64,000 nt of DNA from Streptomyces sp. MJM8645 (GTDB lineage Bacteria; Actinomycetota; Actinomycetes; Streptomycetales; Streptomycetaceae): positions 2,736,501 to 2,800,500 of the forward strand of contig NZ_LJJF01000001.1 of assembly GCF_001625365.1 (NCBI RefSeq), given 5' to 3'. Positions 21,744 to 29,703 of the stretch are shown in pieces. Below the pieces are notes generated by a model. That model saw only the letters and a program-made list of their open reading frames with translations. It searched no databases and had not been told where the DNA came from. Every line of letters starts with the position of its first letter. Within the stretch, counting starts at the first letter, position 1. The position numbers and the translations under genes are program-made.

Positions 21744-21838
21744 AATCCCTGATGCCGATTGCACCGGCATCCCCGATGTCCGAACGTCGACAGTCCGCGC
21801 CAATGGCCGGGCGATTAAGCTCGGGTAGGTGAATTTCC

Positions 21839-21856
21839 ATGCGTTACAACGACTAA
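21839..21856 (+). CDS. 18-nt pentapeptide gene, MRYND copy 2 (candidate RiPP precursor)
   Basis: ATG CGT TAC AAC GAC TAA encodes the same Met-Arg-Tyr-Asn-Asp. AGGTGA (21827-21832) precedes the ATG by 6 nt. Relative to copy 1 the start codon, the third base of the Arg codon and the stop codon differ, while the flanks are unrelated beyond a few bases; that pattern suggests the peptide sequence itself is under selection. It is followed by a hairpin and then the P450 gene. If processed like biarylitides, Met-Arg would be removed and a modified Tyr-Asn-Asp tripeptide exported. Confidence 0.84.
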   Translation: MRYND

Positions 21857-21904
21857 TTATATTGCCCGAACCGCGGCAGAGCCCGGTATCGTCGGCGAGA
21901 ATTG

Positions 21905-21936
21905 GCGCCGGACCCGGATACGTCCGGGTCCGGCGC
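21905..21936 (+). terminator. Perfect 14-bp hairpin between the pentapeptide genes and the P450 gene
   Basis: GCGCCGGACCCGGA (21905-21918) and TCCGGGTCCGGCGC (21923-21936) pair perfectly around a TACG loop. There is no T tract. Located 49 bp after the second pentapeptide stop, it most likely acts as a partial terminator or 3' stabiliser that makes precursor message more abundant than P450 message, as is common in RiPP loci. Confidence 0.75.
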
Positions 21937-21998
21937 ACGCTCTTGGCCCAGCGAGAACATGGGCCTCATAGGCCGTTCAAGAATCCTAGGAATTGTCC

Positions 21999-23204
21999 AT
22001 GAAACTCCCGGTCCGCTATGACCCCCTCGACAGCTCGACTCTCGCCGATCCCTATGCGGTCTACGCGGAGCTGCGCGCGTCGGAGCCTGTGCACTGGCAC
22101 GAGAAGATGCAGAGCTGGGTGCTGACCCGGTACCGCGACTGCCAGATGGTGCTGCAGGACCCCGCGGTGTTCGCGACGGACTGGCGGCGGGCCGGCGAGT
22201 CGGTCTCCGAACCGTGGCTGAGCCTGCAGACCCTCGACCCGCCGGACCACGGCCCGCTCCGCAGCCTCTTCATGAACGCCCTGCGCGCCCAGGACCTGGA
22301 GGCCGTCGGCGAGCAGGGCGAGGCTCTCGTCGGGTCGCTGCTCGACGGACTGGAGGGCAGGGCGGAGTTCGACCTCATGTCGGAGGTCGTCGAGCCGCTC
22401 GCCCTGGCGACCATCTCGGAGCTCATGGGCATCGAGCAGCCGGACGTCAGGACCTTCGCCGCGATATCGGATGCCATCGTGCGGAGCATGGACGCCGGAT
22501 TGGCGCCCGAGACCGGCGGGGACGGAATCGAGACCGGTGCGGAACTCAGGAAACTCGGCATCGAGGCGCGCGGCCGACTGAGCGAAATGGTCGAGTCCTG
22601 GTTCACCACCAATCCGCGCCCCGGCCTGCTGGCCCATGTCGCCGGCAACCGCGCCGAGGTGGATGTCGCCGACGCCTTTGTCCGGAACACGGTGCGGGTC
22701 GTCTTCCAGTCCGGCTACAGCTCGATCGTCGCCGGTGCCGGAAATGCCATGCTGGCCCTGCTGGAGAACCCCGACAAATTCGAGGCGATGCGCGACCCGG
22801 CACTGCTGTCGAGCGGTTTCGACGAACTCATGCGCTATGACGCCTCGGTTCAGGGAACCAGCCGCATCGTCACCGAGCCCGTCACCATCGGATCCGTCCA
22901 GCTCAAGCGCGGAGACGTCGTCGTGGTGCTTTTCGGCGCCGCAAACCGCGATCCCGAAAAATTCACCAGCCCCGACGAAATCATTCTGGACCGGACACCG
23001 AATCAGCACATGGCATTCGGCCGGGGCCCGCACACCTGCGTCGGGAACCTGTTCACCCAGGTCACGCTGCAGGCGCTGATCAAGGCCATTCTGCGGCGCC
23101 CCACACGCCTGCGGATGGCCGGGGAGCCGCTGCGCCAGCGCACCGCGACCATGCGCTACCTGGCGACGCTGCCGGTCACCTTCCAGGCGGCTGCCGCCAC
23201 GTGA
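21999..23204 (+). CDS. Cytochrome P450, candidate peptide-crosslinking enzyme
   Basis: 401 residues; ATG 21999 has AGGA about 7 nt upstream (TTG 21993 is a poorer alternative). Bacterial class I P450: C-helix DPPDHGPLRSLF, ExxR as E276-L-M-R279 and heme-ligand motif FGRGPHTCVGNLF with Cys347. The I-helix oxygen-activation motif, usually AGxET/AGxDT, reads A245-G-A-G-N249, so the acid-alcohol pair is missing; this occurs in some P450s acting on peptides or by radical coupling. Redox partners are not encoded nearby. The gene follows two 18-nt pentapeptide genes and overlaps the exporter start by 4 bp. Expected role: oxidative modification, probably at Tyr3 of MRYND. The enzyme class is certain, the substrate inferred. 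Confidence 0.93.
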   Translation: MKLPVRYDPLDSSTLADPYAVYAELRASEPVHWHEKMQSWVLTRYRDCQMVLQDPAVFATDWRRAGESVSEPWLSLQTLDPPDHGPLRSLFMNALRAQDLEAVGEQGEALVGSLLDGLEGRAEFDLMSEVVEPLALATISELMGIEQPDVRTFAAISDAIVRSMDAGLAPETGGDGIETGAELRKLGIEARGRLSEMVESWFTTNPRPGLLAHVAGNRAEVDVADAFVRNTVRVVFQSGYSSIVAGAGNAMLALLENPDKFEAMRDPALLSSGFDELMRYDASVQGTSRIVTEPVTIGSVQLKRGDVVVVLFGAANRDPEKFTSPDEIILDRTPNQHMAFGRGPHTCVGNLFTQVTLQALIKAILRRPTRLRMAGEPLRQRTATMRYLATLPVTFQAAAAT

Positions 23205-24472
23205 CGAAAACGGATACGACGGCTCGCCCGACCCGGACGAGCGCTGCCCGGCTGGCCCTCGCCAGGGCGGTCCCGCCGGCCGGGCCGGTGCGCGGACTGA
23301 CGCTGTCCACGTTCCTGACCACCCTCGGGGACGGGCTGTTCGCCACCGTCAGCGTGCTGTTCTTTACCCGCGTGGTGGGTCTGCGGATGGTGGACGTGGG
23401 CATCGGGCTCACGGTTGCCAGCCTGGCCGGCCTGCTGGCGGCCCTGCCGATCGGACACCTCTCCGACCGCATCGGGCCGCGGCGGGTCCTGCTCGTCCTC
23501 ACCGTCGCCGCGGGGCCGGCGGTGCTGTGCTACCTGGTCGTCGGCTCCTTCTGGCCGTTCGCCGCCACGGCATGCGCGGTGGGCGTCGTGCAGCGGGGCT
23601 GCCGCACGGTCCTGCCCGCCCTGGTCTCCCTGATCGCCTCGGCCGAGGAGCGGGTGACCGCACGCGCACACCAGCAGGTCGTGAGCAACATCGGGATCTC
23701 ACTCGGTGCGGGAGCCGCCGGCCTGGCCCTGTACCTGGACACCCGGGCCGCGTACGAGGCGATGGTGGTCGTCGCGGCGCTGGCCTACGCGGGGTCGGCC
23801 CTCGTGCTGAACCGGATGCCCGTGCGGCATCCGCCTCCCGCGCACAGCGAGAAGCAGCCGCTGGGGGCCGCGCTCAAGGACCTCCGGTACCTGCGGTTCA
23901 CCGGGCTGAACGCCGTGCTGTCGCTGAACGGCGCCCTCATGGAGATCGCCATTCCGCTGTGGCTGGTCACCCACACCAAGGCGCCCGCCTGGCTGTTCAG
24001 CGCCCTGATCGTCCTGAACACGATCCTGGTGGTGGTCTTCCAGGTCCAGGTGAGCTCCAAGGGCAACGACACCACCCCGGGGCTGTGGGGGCGGATCTCC
24101 CGCCTCGGCGGGTTCTTCCTCGGCTGCGCCTGCCTGCTGTACGGCGCCGCCGGCTGGGGGAACACCCTGGTCGCGACCGCCGTCCTCGGCCTGGGGATGA
24201 TCGCCCACACGTGGGGCGAGATGTACCAGGTCTCCGGCGAATGGGGGCTCAGCTTCCAGCTCGCGCCCGAACACGCCACCGGCCAGTACCAGGGCGTCCT
24301 GGCCATCGGCCGTGGAGCCGCCAACGTGGCCGCGCCCGTCGCCCTGGTCGCGGTCGTCGGGGCCGGTCAGTACGGGTGGGTGGCACTGGCGGCCGTCTTC
24401 CTCGCGGCCGGGCTCGCGATGCCCGCGGCGACCCGGCTGCCCGCCGGCAAGGGCCCCGCCTCTGACGCATGA
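23201..24472 (+). CDS. MFS transporter, probable exporter of the modified peptide
   Basis: 423 residues with about twelve hydrophobic segments. The loop between helices 2 and 3 shows the MFS signature as GHLSDRIGPRR. GTG 23201 overlaps the P450 stop (GTGA), so the two proteins are translationally coupled. The N-terminal 25 residues are a Thr/Arg/Ala-rich cytoplasmic tail. Drug/peptide export (DHA-like) fits the family and context; substrate specificity is inferred from the operon. A strong hairpin closes the operon 45 bp downstream. Confidence 0.9.
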   Translation: MTKTDTTARPTRTSAARLALARAVPPAGPVRGLTLSTFLTTLGDGLFATVSVLFFTRVVGLRMVDVGIGLTVASLAGLLAALPIGHLSDRIGPRRVLLVLTVAAGPAVLCYLVVGSFWPFAATACAVGVVQRGCRTVLPALVSLIASAEERVTARAHQQVVSNIGISLGAGAAGLALYLDTRAAYEAMVVVAALAYAGSALVLNRMPVRHPPPAHSEKQPLGAALKDLRYLRFTGLNAVLSLNGALMEIAIPLWLVTHTKAPAWLFSALIVLNTILVVVFQVQVSSKGNDTTPGLWGRISRLGGFFLGCACLLYGAAGWGNTLVATAVLGLGMIAHTWGEMYQVSGEWGLSFQLAPEHATGQYQGVLAIGRGAANVAAPVALVAVVGAGQYGWVALAAVFLAAGLAMPAATRLPAGKGPASDA

Positions 24473-24516
24473 CCAGCACGGGGCCGCCCCAACCGGGTTG
24501 TAAGCCCTGACACCAC

Positions 24517-24562
24517 GATGCGCCGCACCGAACGACCGAGAGGCCGTTCGGTGCGGCGCATC
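24517..24562. terminator. Perfect 18-bp stem terminator between convergent operons
   Basis: GATGCGCCGCACCGAACG (24517-24534) and CGTTCGGTGCGGCGCATC (24545-24562) are exact complements around a 10-nt loop. It lies 45 bp past the MFS stop on + and 55 bp past the last gene of the peptide importer on -, so it can end both transcripts. Confidence 0.88.
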
Positions 24563-24617
24563 GCTTCGCTGTGAGGAACGCGGCGCCGGCCAGTACCAGC
24601 GCGTCCTGAAACACGCC

Positions 24618-25664
24618 CTAGCCGTTCCCCTCGCCCAGCTCGGGGAAGTGGCACGCCACCTCGTGCCCGGTCTTCAGCGCGGCCAGCGGCGGCTCCTGGC
24701 TGGCGCAGACGTCCTGGGCCTTCCAGCAGCGGGTGCGGAAGCGGCAGCCGCTGGGCGGGTTGATCGGCGAGGGGACGTCGCCCTTGAGCAGGATCCGCTC
24801 GCGGCCGGCCCGCTGGCGCCGGCGCGGGTCGGGCACCGGCACCGCGGACATCAGCGCGTTGGTGTACGGGTGCAGCGGGCTCGCGTAGAGGGAGTCGCGG
24901 TCGGCGATCTCGACGATCTTGCCGAGGTACATCACCGCGACCCGGTCCGAGACGTGCCGGACCACCGAGAGGTCGTGCGCGATGATCAGGTAGGTCAGGC
25001 CGAGTTCGCGCTGGAGGTCGTCCAGCAGGTTGACCACCTGGGCCTGGATGGAGACGTCCAGGGCGGAGACCGGCTCGTCCGCGATGATCATCTTCGGCCG
25101 GAGGGCGAGCGCCCGGGCGATGCCGATGCGCTGGCGCTGGCCGCCGGAGAACTCGTGCGGGTAGCGGTTGTAGTGCTCGGGGCTGAGCCCGCACAGTTCC
25201 AGCAGTTCCTGGACGGCCTTCTTGGTGCCGCCCTCGGGCTCCACCTTCTGCAACCGGAACGGCGCGCCGACGATGGTGCCGACGGTGTGCCGCGGGTTGA
25301 GCGAGGAGTACGGGTCCTGGAAGATCATCTGGATGTCGCGGCGCAGCGGCCGCATCGCGCCGACGCCCAGGTGGGTGATGTCGGTGCCCTCGAACTCGAC
25401 CTTCCCGCCGGTCGGTTCGTCGAGCCGGGTGACCAGTCGGCCCATCGTCGACTTGCCGCAGCCGGACTCGCCGACGACCCCGAGCGTCTCACCGGCGTTG
25501 ACGGTGAAGTCGATGCCGTCGACGGCCCGCACCGCACCGGTCTGGCGGCGCAGCAGTCCGCCGCGGATCGGGAAGTGCCGGGTCAGGCCGGTCACCCGGA
25601 GCAGCGGCTCGCGGTCGGGGGCGGGCGCGGGCGCGGGGGCCGTTGCCGCCTGAGTGTCCGTCAT
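24618..25664 (-). CDS. Oligopeptide ABC transporter ATP-binding protein (OppF/DppF type)
   Basis: 348 residues. One of two cytoplasmic ATPases energising uptake of oligo- or dipeptides. Walker [18 protein letters not shown], signature [14 protein letters not shown], Walker [14 protein letters not shown], and a C-terminal oligopeptide-transporter domain with the Cys-rich [20 protein letters not shown] that in relatives binds an iron-sulfur cluster. Last gene of the five-gene operon; 34 bp after the OppD-type gene. Confidence 0.96.
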   Translation of the reverse strand: MTDTQAATAPAPAPAPDREPLLRVTGLTRHFPIRGGLLRRQTGAVRAVDGIDFTVNAGETLGVVGESGCGKSTMGRLVTRLDEPTGGKVEFEGTDITHLGVGAMRPLRRDIQMIFQDPYSSLNPRHTVGTIVGAPFRLQKVEPEGGTKKAVQELLELCGLSPEHYNRYPHEFSGGQRQRIGIARALALRPKMIIADEPVSALDVSIQAQVVNLLDDLQRELGLTYLIIAHDLSVVRHVSDRVAVMYLGKIVEIADRDSLYASPLHPYTNALMSAVPVPDPRRRQRAGRERILLKGDVPSPINPPSGCRFRTRCWKAQDVCASQEPPLAALKTGHEVACHFPELGEGNG

Positions 25665-25698
25665 CGGTTCTCTCCAGAAAGGTGGTACGAGGCCGGGC

Positions 25699-26769
25699 TC
25701 ACAGCCGGGGCGCGATCTCTTCGGCGAAGATGCGGTGCCGTTCGGCGGCCGGGAGGTGGCAGGCCGCGTAGTGGCCGGGCGAGGCTTCGGCCAGCACCGG
25801 GAGCTCGCTCGTGGAGCGCCCGCCGGTCCGGTCGGCGTACGGGCAGCGCGGGTGGAAGGCGCAGCCGGACGGCACGTTGATCAGGCTGGGCGGGGTGCCC
25901 TTGACCGGGACGAGGCGGTCCTGGAGTTCGCGGTCCAGGCGCGGCATGGAGCCCAGCAGGCCCCAGGTGTAGGGGTGTTCGGGCGCGTCGAAGAGGGTCT
26001 CGGCGGGGCCGCGCTCGATGCACTTGCCGCCGTACATGACCAGGATGTCGTCGGCCAGTTCGGCGACCACCCCGAGGTCGTGGGTGATGATGATGACGGC
26101 CGAGCCGAACTCGTCCTGGAGGTCGCGGATGAGGTCCAGGATCTGCGCCTGGACGGTGACGTCCAGGGCGGTGGTGGGCTCGTCGGCGATCAGCAGCGAG
26201 GGGTCGTTGACCAGCGCCATGGCGATCATGGCGCGCTGGCGCATGCCGCCGGAGAACTGGTGCGGGTAGTCGTCCACCCGGCGGTCGGGCTGCGGGATGC
26301 CGACCCGGTCGAGCATCTCGACCGCGCGGGCCCGGGCCTGCTTCTTGGACGCCTGGGGGTGGTGCACCCGGTACGCCTCGACGATCTGCGCGCCGACGGT
26401 GTAGTAGGGGTGCATCGCGGTCAGCGGGTCCTGGAAGATCATCGCCATCTCGCGGCCGCGCAGTTGGCGCACCCGTTCGGGGCCGGCCGCGATCAGGTCC
26501 TCGCCGTCCAGCCGGATCTCGCCGGTGATCCGGGCCCGCTTGGTGCGGTGCAGGCCCATGATGCCGAGCGAGGTGACGGACTTGCCGGAGCCGGACTCGC
26601 CGACGATGCCGAGGGTGCGGCCCTTGTGCAGGTCGAAGCTGACCCCGTCCACCGAGCGGACCAGGCCGTCGTCGGTGTCGAAGTGGATCCGCAGGTCGCG
26701 GACGGAGAGGAAGGGGTCGCCGGACGGGGCCTGGGCGGCGACCGCCTCGGTCTTCTGGAGCTCGGTCAC
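25699..26769 (-). CDS. Oligopeptide ABC transporter ATP-binding protein (OppD/DppD type)
   Basis: 356 residues from GTG 26769, overlapping the upstream permease stop by 4 bp (GTGA). Walker [20 protein letters not shown], signature [14 protein letters not shown], Walker [14 protein letters not shown], and a C-terminal domain with [18 protein letters not shown]. Partner of the OppF-type ATPase encoded next. A frame extends further upstream but only as an antisense-like reading of the permease gene. Confidence 0.96.
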   Translation of the reverse strand: MTELQKTEAVAAQAPSGDPFLSVRDLRIHFDTDDGLVRSVDGVSFDLHKGRTLGIVGESGSGKSVTSLGIMGLHRTKRARITGEIRLDGEDLIAAGPERVRQLRGREMAMIFQDPLTAMHPYYTVGAQIVEAYRVHHPQASKKQARARAVEMLDRVGIPQPDRRVDDYPHQFSGGMRQRAMIAMALVNDPSLLIADEPTTALDVTVQAQILDLIRDLQDEFGSAVIIITHDLGVVAELADDILVMYGGKCIERGPAETLFDAPEHPYTWGLLGSMPRLDRELQDRLVPVKGTPPSLINVPSGCAFHPRCPYADRTGGRSTSELPVLAEASPGHYAACHLPAAERHRIFAEEIAPRL

Positions 26770-27776
26770 GAGAGCCTCACCCGGGGGTCGACGAGTGCGT
26801 ACAGGAGGTCGACCACGAGGTTGCAGGCGACGATGAAGAAGGCGGCGAGCAGGGTGACGCCGAGGATCTTGGGCAGGTCGTTGTCGGCGATCGCCTGGAC
26901 GGCGAAGGCGCCGACGCCCTGGAGCGAGAAGACCTGCTCGGTGATGAGGGCGCCGCCGAGGAGCAGGCCGAGGTCCATGCCGAAGATGGTGATGACGGGT
27001 GTCAGCGCGGCGCGCAGTCCGTGCCGGGCGACGACCTTGCGCTCGACCAGGCCCTTGGCCCGGGCGGTGCGGATGTAGTCCTCGCTCATGGTCTCCAGCA
27101 TTCCGGCGCGGGTGAGCCGGGCGTAGAGCGCGGAGTAGAGGAAGGCCAGCGAGATCCACGGGAGGATCAGGTTGCGGGCCCACATCAGCGGGTCGTCGGC
27201 GAAGTCGACGTACTGGAGGTTGTCCAGGATCGGCCACTCGTAGCTGAACAGCGTGAGCAGCAGCGCGCCGGTGAAGAAGACCGGCAGCGAGACGCCGGCG
27301 AGGGAGATGCCCATGGCGATCCGGTCGAAGACCGAGCGCGGCTTGAGCGCGGAGACGACGCCTGTGGCGACGCCCGAGACCAGCCAGAGCACGGCCGCGC
27401 CGACGGCGAGCGAGAGGGTGATCGGGACGCGCTTGATCAGCTCGGGCCAGACCTCCAGGTGGTTCTTGAAGGAGTAGCCGAAGCACGGTACGTGGCAGGT
27501 GACCGGGTCCGGGCCGAACTTGTACTCGGCGCCGCTGACCAGGGCCTTGAGGAAGTGCCAGTACTGGGTGTACAGCGGCTGGTCGAACCCGAGGTTCTTC
27601 TTGACCGCGGCGATCGCCTCGGGGGAGGGGTTCTTCCCGACGTACTGCGTGGCCAGCTGGTCGGCGGTCTCGCCGGCGATGCGCGGGAGCAGGAAGAAGA
27701 TCGCGAAGGTGACCGCACTGACCACCAGCAGCAGTACGACGGCCGCGAAGATCCTGCGGATGATGTAGGCAAACAC
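26766..27776 (-). CDS. Oligopeptide ABC transporter permease (OppB/DppB type)
   Basis: 336 residues. N-terminal anchor MFAYIIRRIFAAVVLLLVVS, large periplasmic-side loop and five further helices with the permease EAA-type motif YIRTARAKGLVERKVVARHG. Pairs with the OppC-type permease at 29704-30693. A strong hairpin (27795-27832) separates it from the binding-protein gene upstream. Confidence 0.95.
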   Translation of the reverse strand: MFAYIIRRIFAAVVLLLVVSAVTFAIFFLLPRIAGETADQLATQYVGKNPSPEAIAAVKKNLGFDQPLYTQYWHFLKALVSGAEYKFGPDPVTCHVPCFGYSFKNHLEVWPELIKRVPITLSLAVGAAVLWLVSGVATGVVSALKPRSVFDRIAMGISLAGVSLPVFFTGALLLTLFSYEWPILDNLQYVDFADDPLMWARNLILPWISLAFLYSALYARLTRAGMLETMSEDYIRTARAKGLVERKVVARHGLRAALTPVITIFGMDLGLLLGGALITEQVFSLQGVGAFAVQAIADNDLPKILGVTLLAAFFIVACNLVVDLLYALVDPRVRLS

Positions 27777-27794
27777 AGTTGGGCGGCTCCGGCG

Positions 27795-27832
27795 GCCCGC
27801 CGCCGTCCGGGATCTTCCGGACGGCGGCGGGC
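27795..27832. terminator. Perfect 16-bp hairpin inside the peptide-importer operon
   Basis: GCCCGCCGCCGTCCGG (27795-27810) and CCGGACGGCGGCGGGC (27817-27832) pair exactly around GATCTT. It lies between the binding-protein gene (stop 27877) and the OppB-type gene, a position where such hairpins let the binding protein be made in excess over the membrane complex. Confidence 0.75.
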
Positions 27833-27876
27833 GGCCGCTGCCTTCACCTGCCTTCAGGGATGCGGAGCCAGGCTCT

Positions 27877-29652
27877 TTACTTGGTGGTGCCGATGTTCAG
27901 GTAGTCGTACTCACCCGAGAAGCCCGAGGTGGACACCAGGTTGGTGGCGCTGTCCGGGCGGTACAGGAAGACCTTGAAGTAGGTCAGCGGGACGTAGACC
28001 GCCTGGTCCATGATCTTCTTGTCGATCTGGCCGTAGATCTTCTCGCGCGCCGACTGGTCGGTGTTGGTGATGGCGTCGTCGAGCAGCTTGTTGACCTCGG
28101 GGTCGTTCAGCTGGGCCAGGTTGCTGTTGCCGGAGGCCTTGATGGCGCGGCCGTCGGAGATCTGCTGCAGGAAGCCGTAGCCGGTCGGCCAGTCGGCGCT
28201 CCACTGCATCATCATCAGACCGATGTTGTGGTCCTGGGTGAACTGCGGGACACCGGCGGCGTCCGAGAAGTACTTGCCCTGCGCGTACTTCTGGATCTCG
28301 ACGTTGATGTTGATCTTCTTCAGCGCGGCCTGGATCGCGGTCGCGGCCTGGATCTCCGGGTCGCGCTCGGTACGGGCGGTGATCACCGTGCTGAAGCCGT
28401 CGGCCTTGCCGCAGGCCTTGAGGGCGTCCTTGGCCTTGGCCTCGTCACCCTTGTTGCCGTTGGTCGCCCAGGTGTTGAAGTCCTGGTGGCCCGGGACGTC
28501 CGGCGGGATCACCGTGTTGGCGACCTGGCCGCGGATCGGGCCGCCGAGCGTGGTCTGCACGGAGACCTTGTCGATCGCGTACTGGACGGCCTTGCGGCAC
28601 TCCAGGTTGTCGAACGGCGCGACCTTGGTGTTGATCGCGACGTACGCCAGGCGGCCGCCGTAGGCGTTGTCGGTGTTCGCCTTGAGCTTCTGGTTCTGCA
28701 GGATCTGCGCCTGGGTCTGCGGGTCGACGCCGCTGCCGACCAGGTCCACCTGGGCGTTGCCGGCGATCAGGTCCTTGTCGATGGTGGACTGCTCCATGCC
28801 CATCCGGACCACGATCTTGTCCGCGAGCTGCTTGCGGATCGGGTCGGTGCTCGGGTCCCAGTTGGTGTTCGGCACCAGGGTGAGCTGCTTGCCGTCCTCG
28901 TAGGACTCGAACTTGTAGGCACCGGAGGCGACCACGTGCTTCACGTAGCCGGCGCCGTCGTCCTTGGCCTGCGGGACCGGGACGGTCTGCGGGGAGCCGA
29001 CCAGGTAGTCGAAGTCCGCGAACGGCTGCTTCAGGTGGAAGACGATGGTCAGGTCGTCCGGCGTCTCGATCGAGTTCAGGCCACCGGTCTTGTCCTTGTA
29101 CGGGCCCTGGTACGGCGTCTCGTTGTCGACCAGCAGCTCCTGGAAGTACGTCGGGCCGTTGGAGTTGACGTCCCGCGCGAAGTTGGAGCGCTCGACGGCG
29201 TACTTGACGTCCTTCGAGGTGATCGCGGTGCCATCGTCGAACTTCAGGCCCGCGCGCAGCTTGTACGTCCAGGTCAGGCCGTCCGCGCTGGCCTTGCCCA
29301 GGCTCTCGGCGAGGTCCGGGACCAGCTTCTCGCCGTCCGTGCCGGCGCCCGGGGCGAAGGTGGTCAGCGGACGCCCGTACAGGCGCGAGAAGTTGTAGAT
29401 GTAGGCGTAGTACGTGTTGCCCGGGTCGAAGGAGTCCGGGGAGCCCTTCATCTCGTAGGTGACCGTCCCGCCCTTCTTGTCCGAGGCGTTGACGATGCCC
29501 TTGGTGGCGGCGTCGGCACCGCCGCCACCGGCGCTGCTGCCGCTGGCGGAGGAGGACGAGCCGGAGCCCTTGCTGCCGGAGGTGCAGCCGGTCACGATCA
29601 GGACCGCGGCGGCTGCCGCCGCGGTCAGGGCGACGGTACGGGACCTGCGCAT
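27877..29652 (-). CDS. Peptide ABC transporter substrate-binding lipoprotein
   Basis: Family 5 extracellular solute-binding protein, 591 residues from ATG 29652 (TTG 29664 adds four). Signal peptide MRRSRTVALTAAAAAAVLIV then lipobox VTGC, so it is lipid-anchored outside the membrane. A Ser/Gly-rich linker precedes the SBP core (GGTVTYEMKGSPDSFDPGNT near residue 60). It captures oligopeptides for the OppBCDF-type components. The binding-site specificity cannot be read from sequence. Streptomyces relatives (BldK-like) import signalling peptides, but a developmental role is only a possibility here. Confidence 0.93.
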   Translation of the reverse strand: MRRSRTVALTAAAAAAVLIVTGCTSGSKGSGSSSSASGSSAGGGGADAATKGIVNASDKKGGTVTYEMKGSPDSFDPGNTYYAYIYNFSRLYGRPLTTFAPGAGTDGEKLVPDLAESLGKASADGLTWTYKLRAGLKFDDGTAITSKDVKYAVERSNFARDVNSNGPTYFQELLVDNETPYQGPYKDKTGGLNSIETPDDLTIVFHLKQPFADFDYLVGSPQTVPVPQAKDDGAGYVKHVVASGAYKFESYEDGKQLTLVPNTNWDPSTDPIRKQLADKIVVRMGMEQSTIDKDLIAGNAQVDLVGSGVDPQTQAQILQNQKLKANTDNAYGGRLAYVAINTKVAPFDNLECRKAVQYAIDKVSVQTTLGGPIRGQVANTVIPPDVPGHQDFNTWATNGNKGDEAKAKDALKACGKADGFSTVITARTERDPEIQAATAIQAALKKININVEIQKYAQGKYFSDAAGVPQFTQDHNIGLMMMQWSADWPTGYGFLQQISDGRAIKASGNSNLAQLNDPEVNKLLDDAITNTDQSAREKIYGQIDKKIMDQAVYVPLTYFKVFLYRPDSATNLVSTSGFSGEYDYLNIGTTK

Positions 29653-29703
29653 GGGTGAGATCAACCCCTTGAGGATGGGAAGGAGGGAGGGCCTGACGTT
29701 GCG

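Noticed and set aside
21701-21829. 43-codon frame starting ATG 21701 and overlapping the first pentapeptide gene in another frame
   Set aside because: Weak initiation context and no protein-like features; the 18-nt frame has the better ribosome site and an exact second copy.
21394-21840. 148-codon minus-strand frame across the pentapeptide region
   Set aside because: No ribosome site or recognisable features; the sequence is explained by the promoter, pentapeptide genes and leader.
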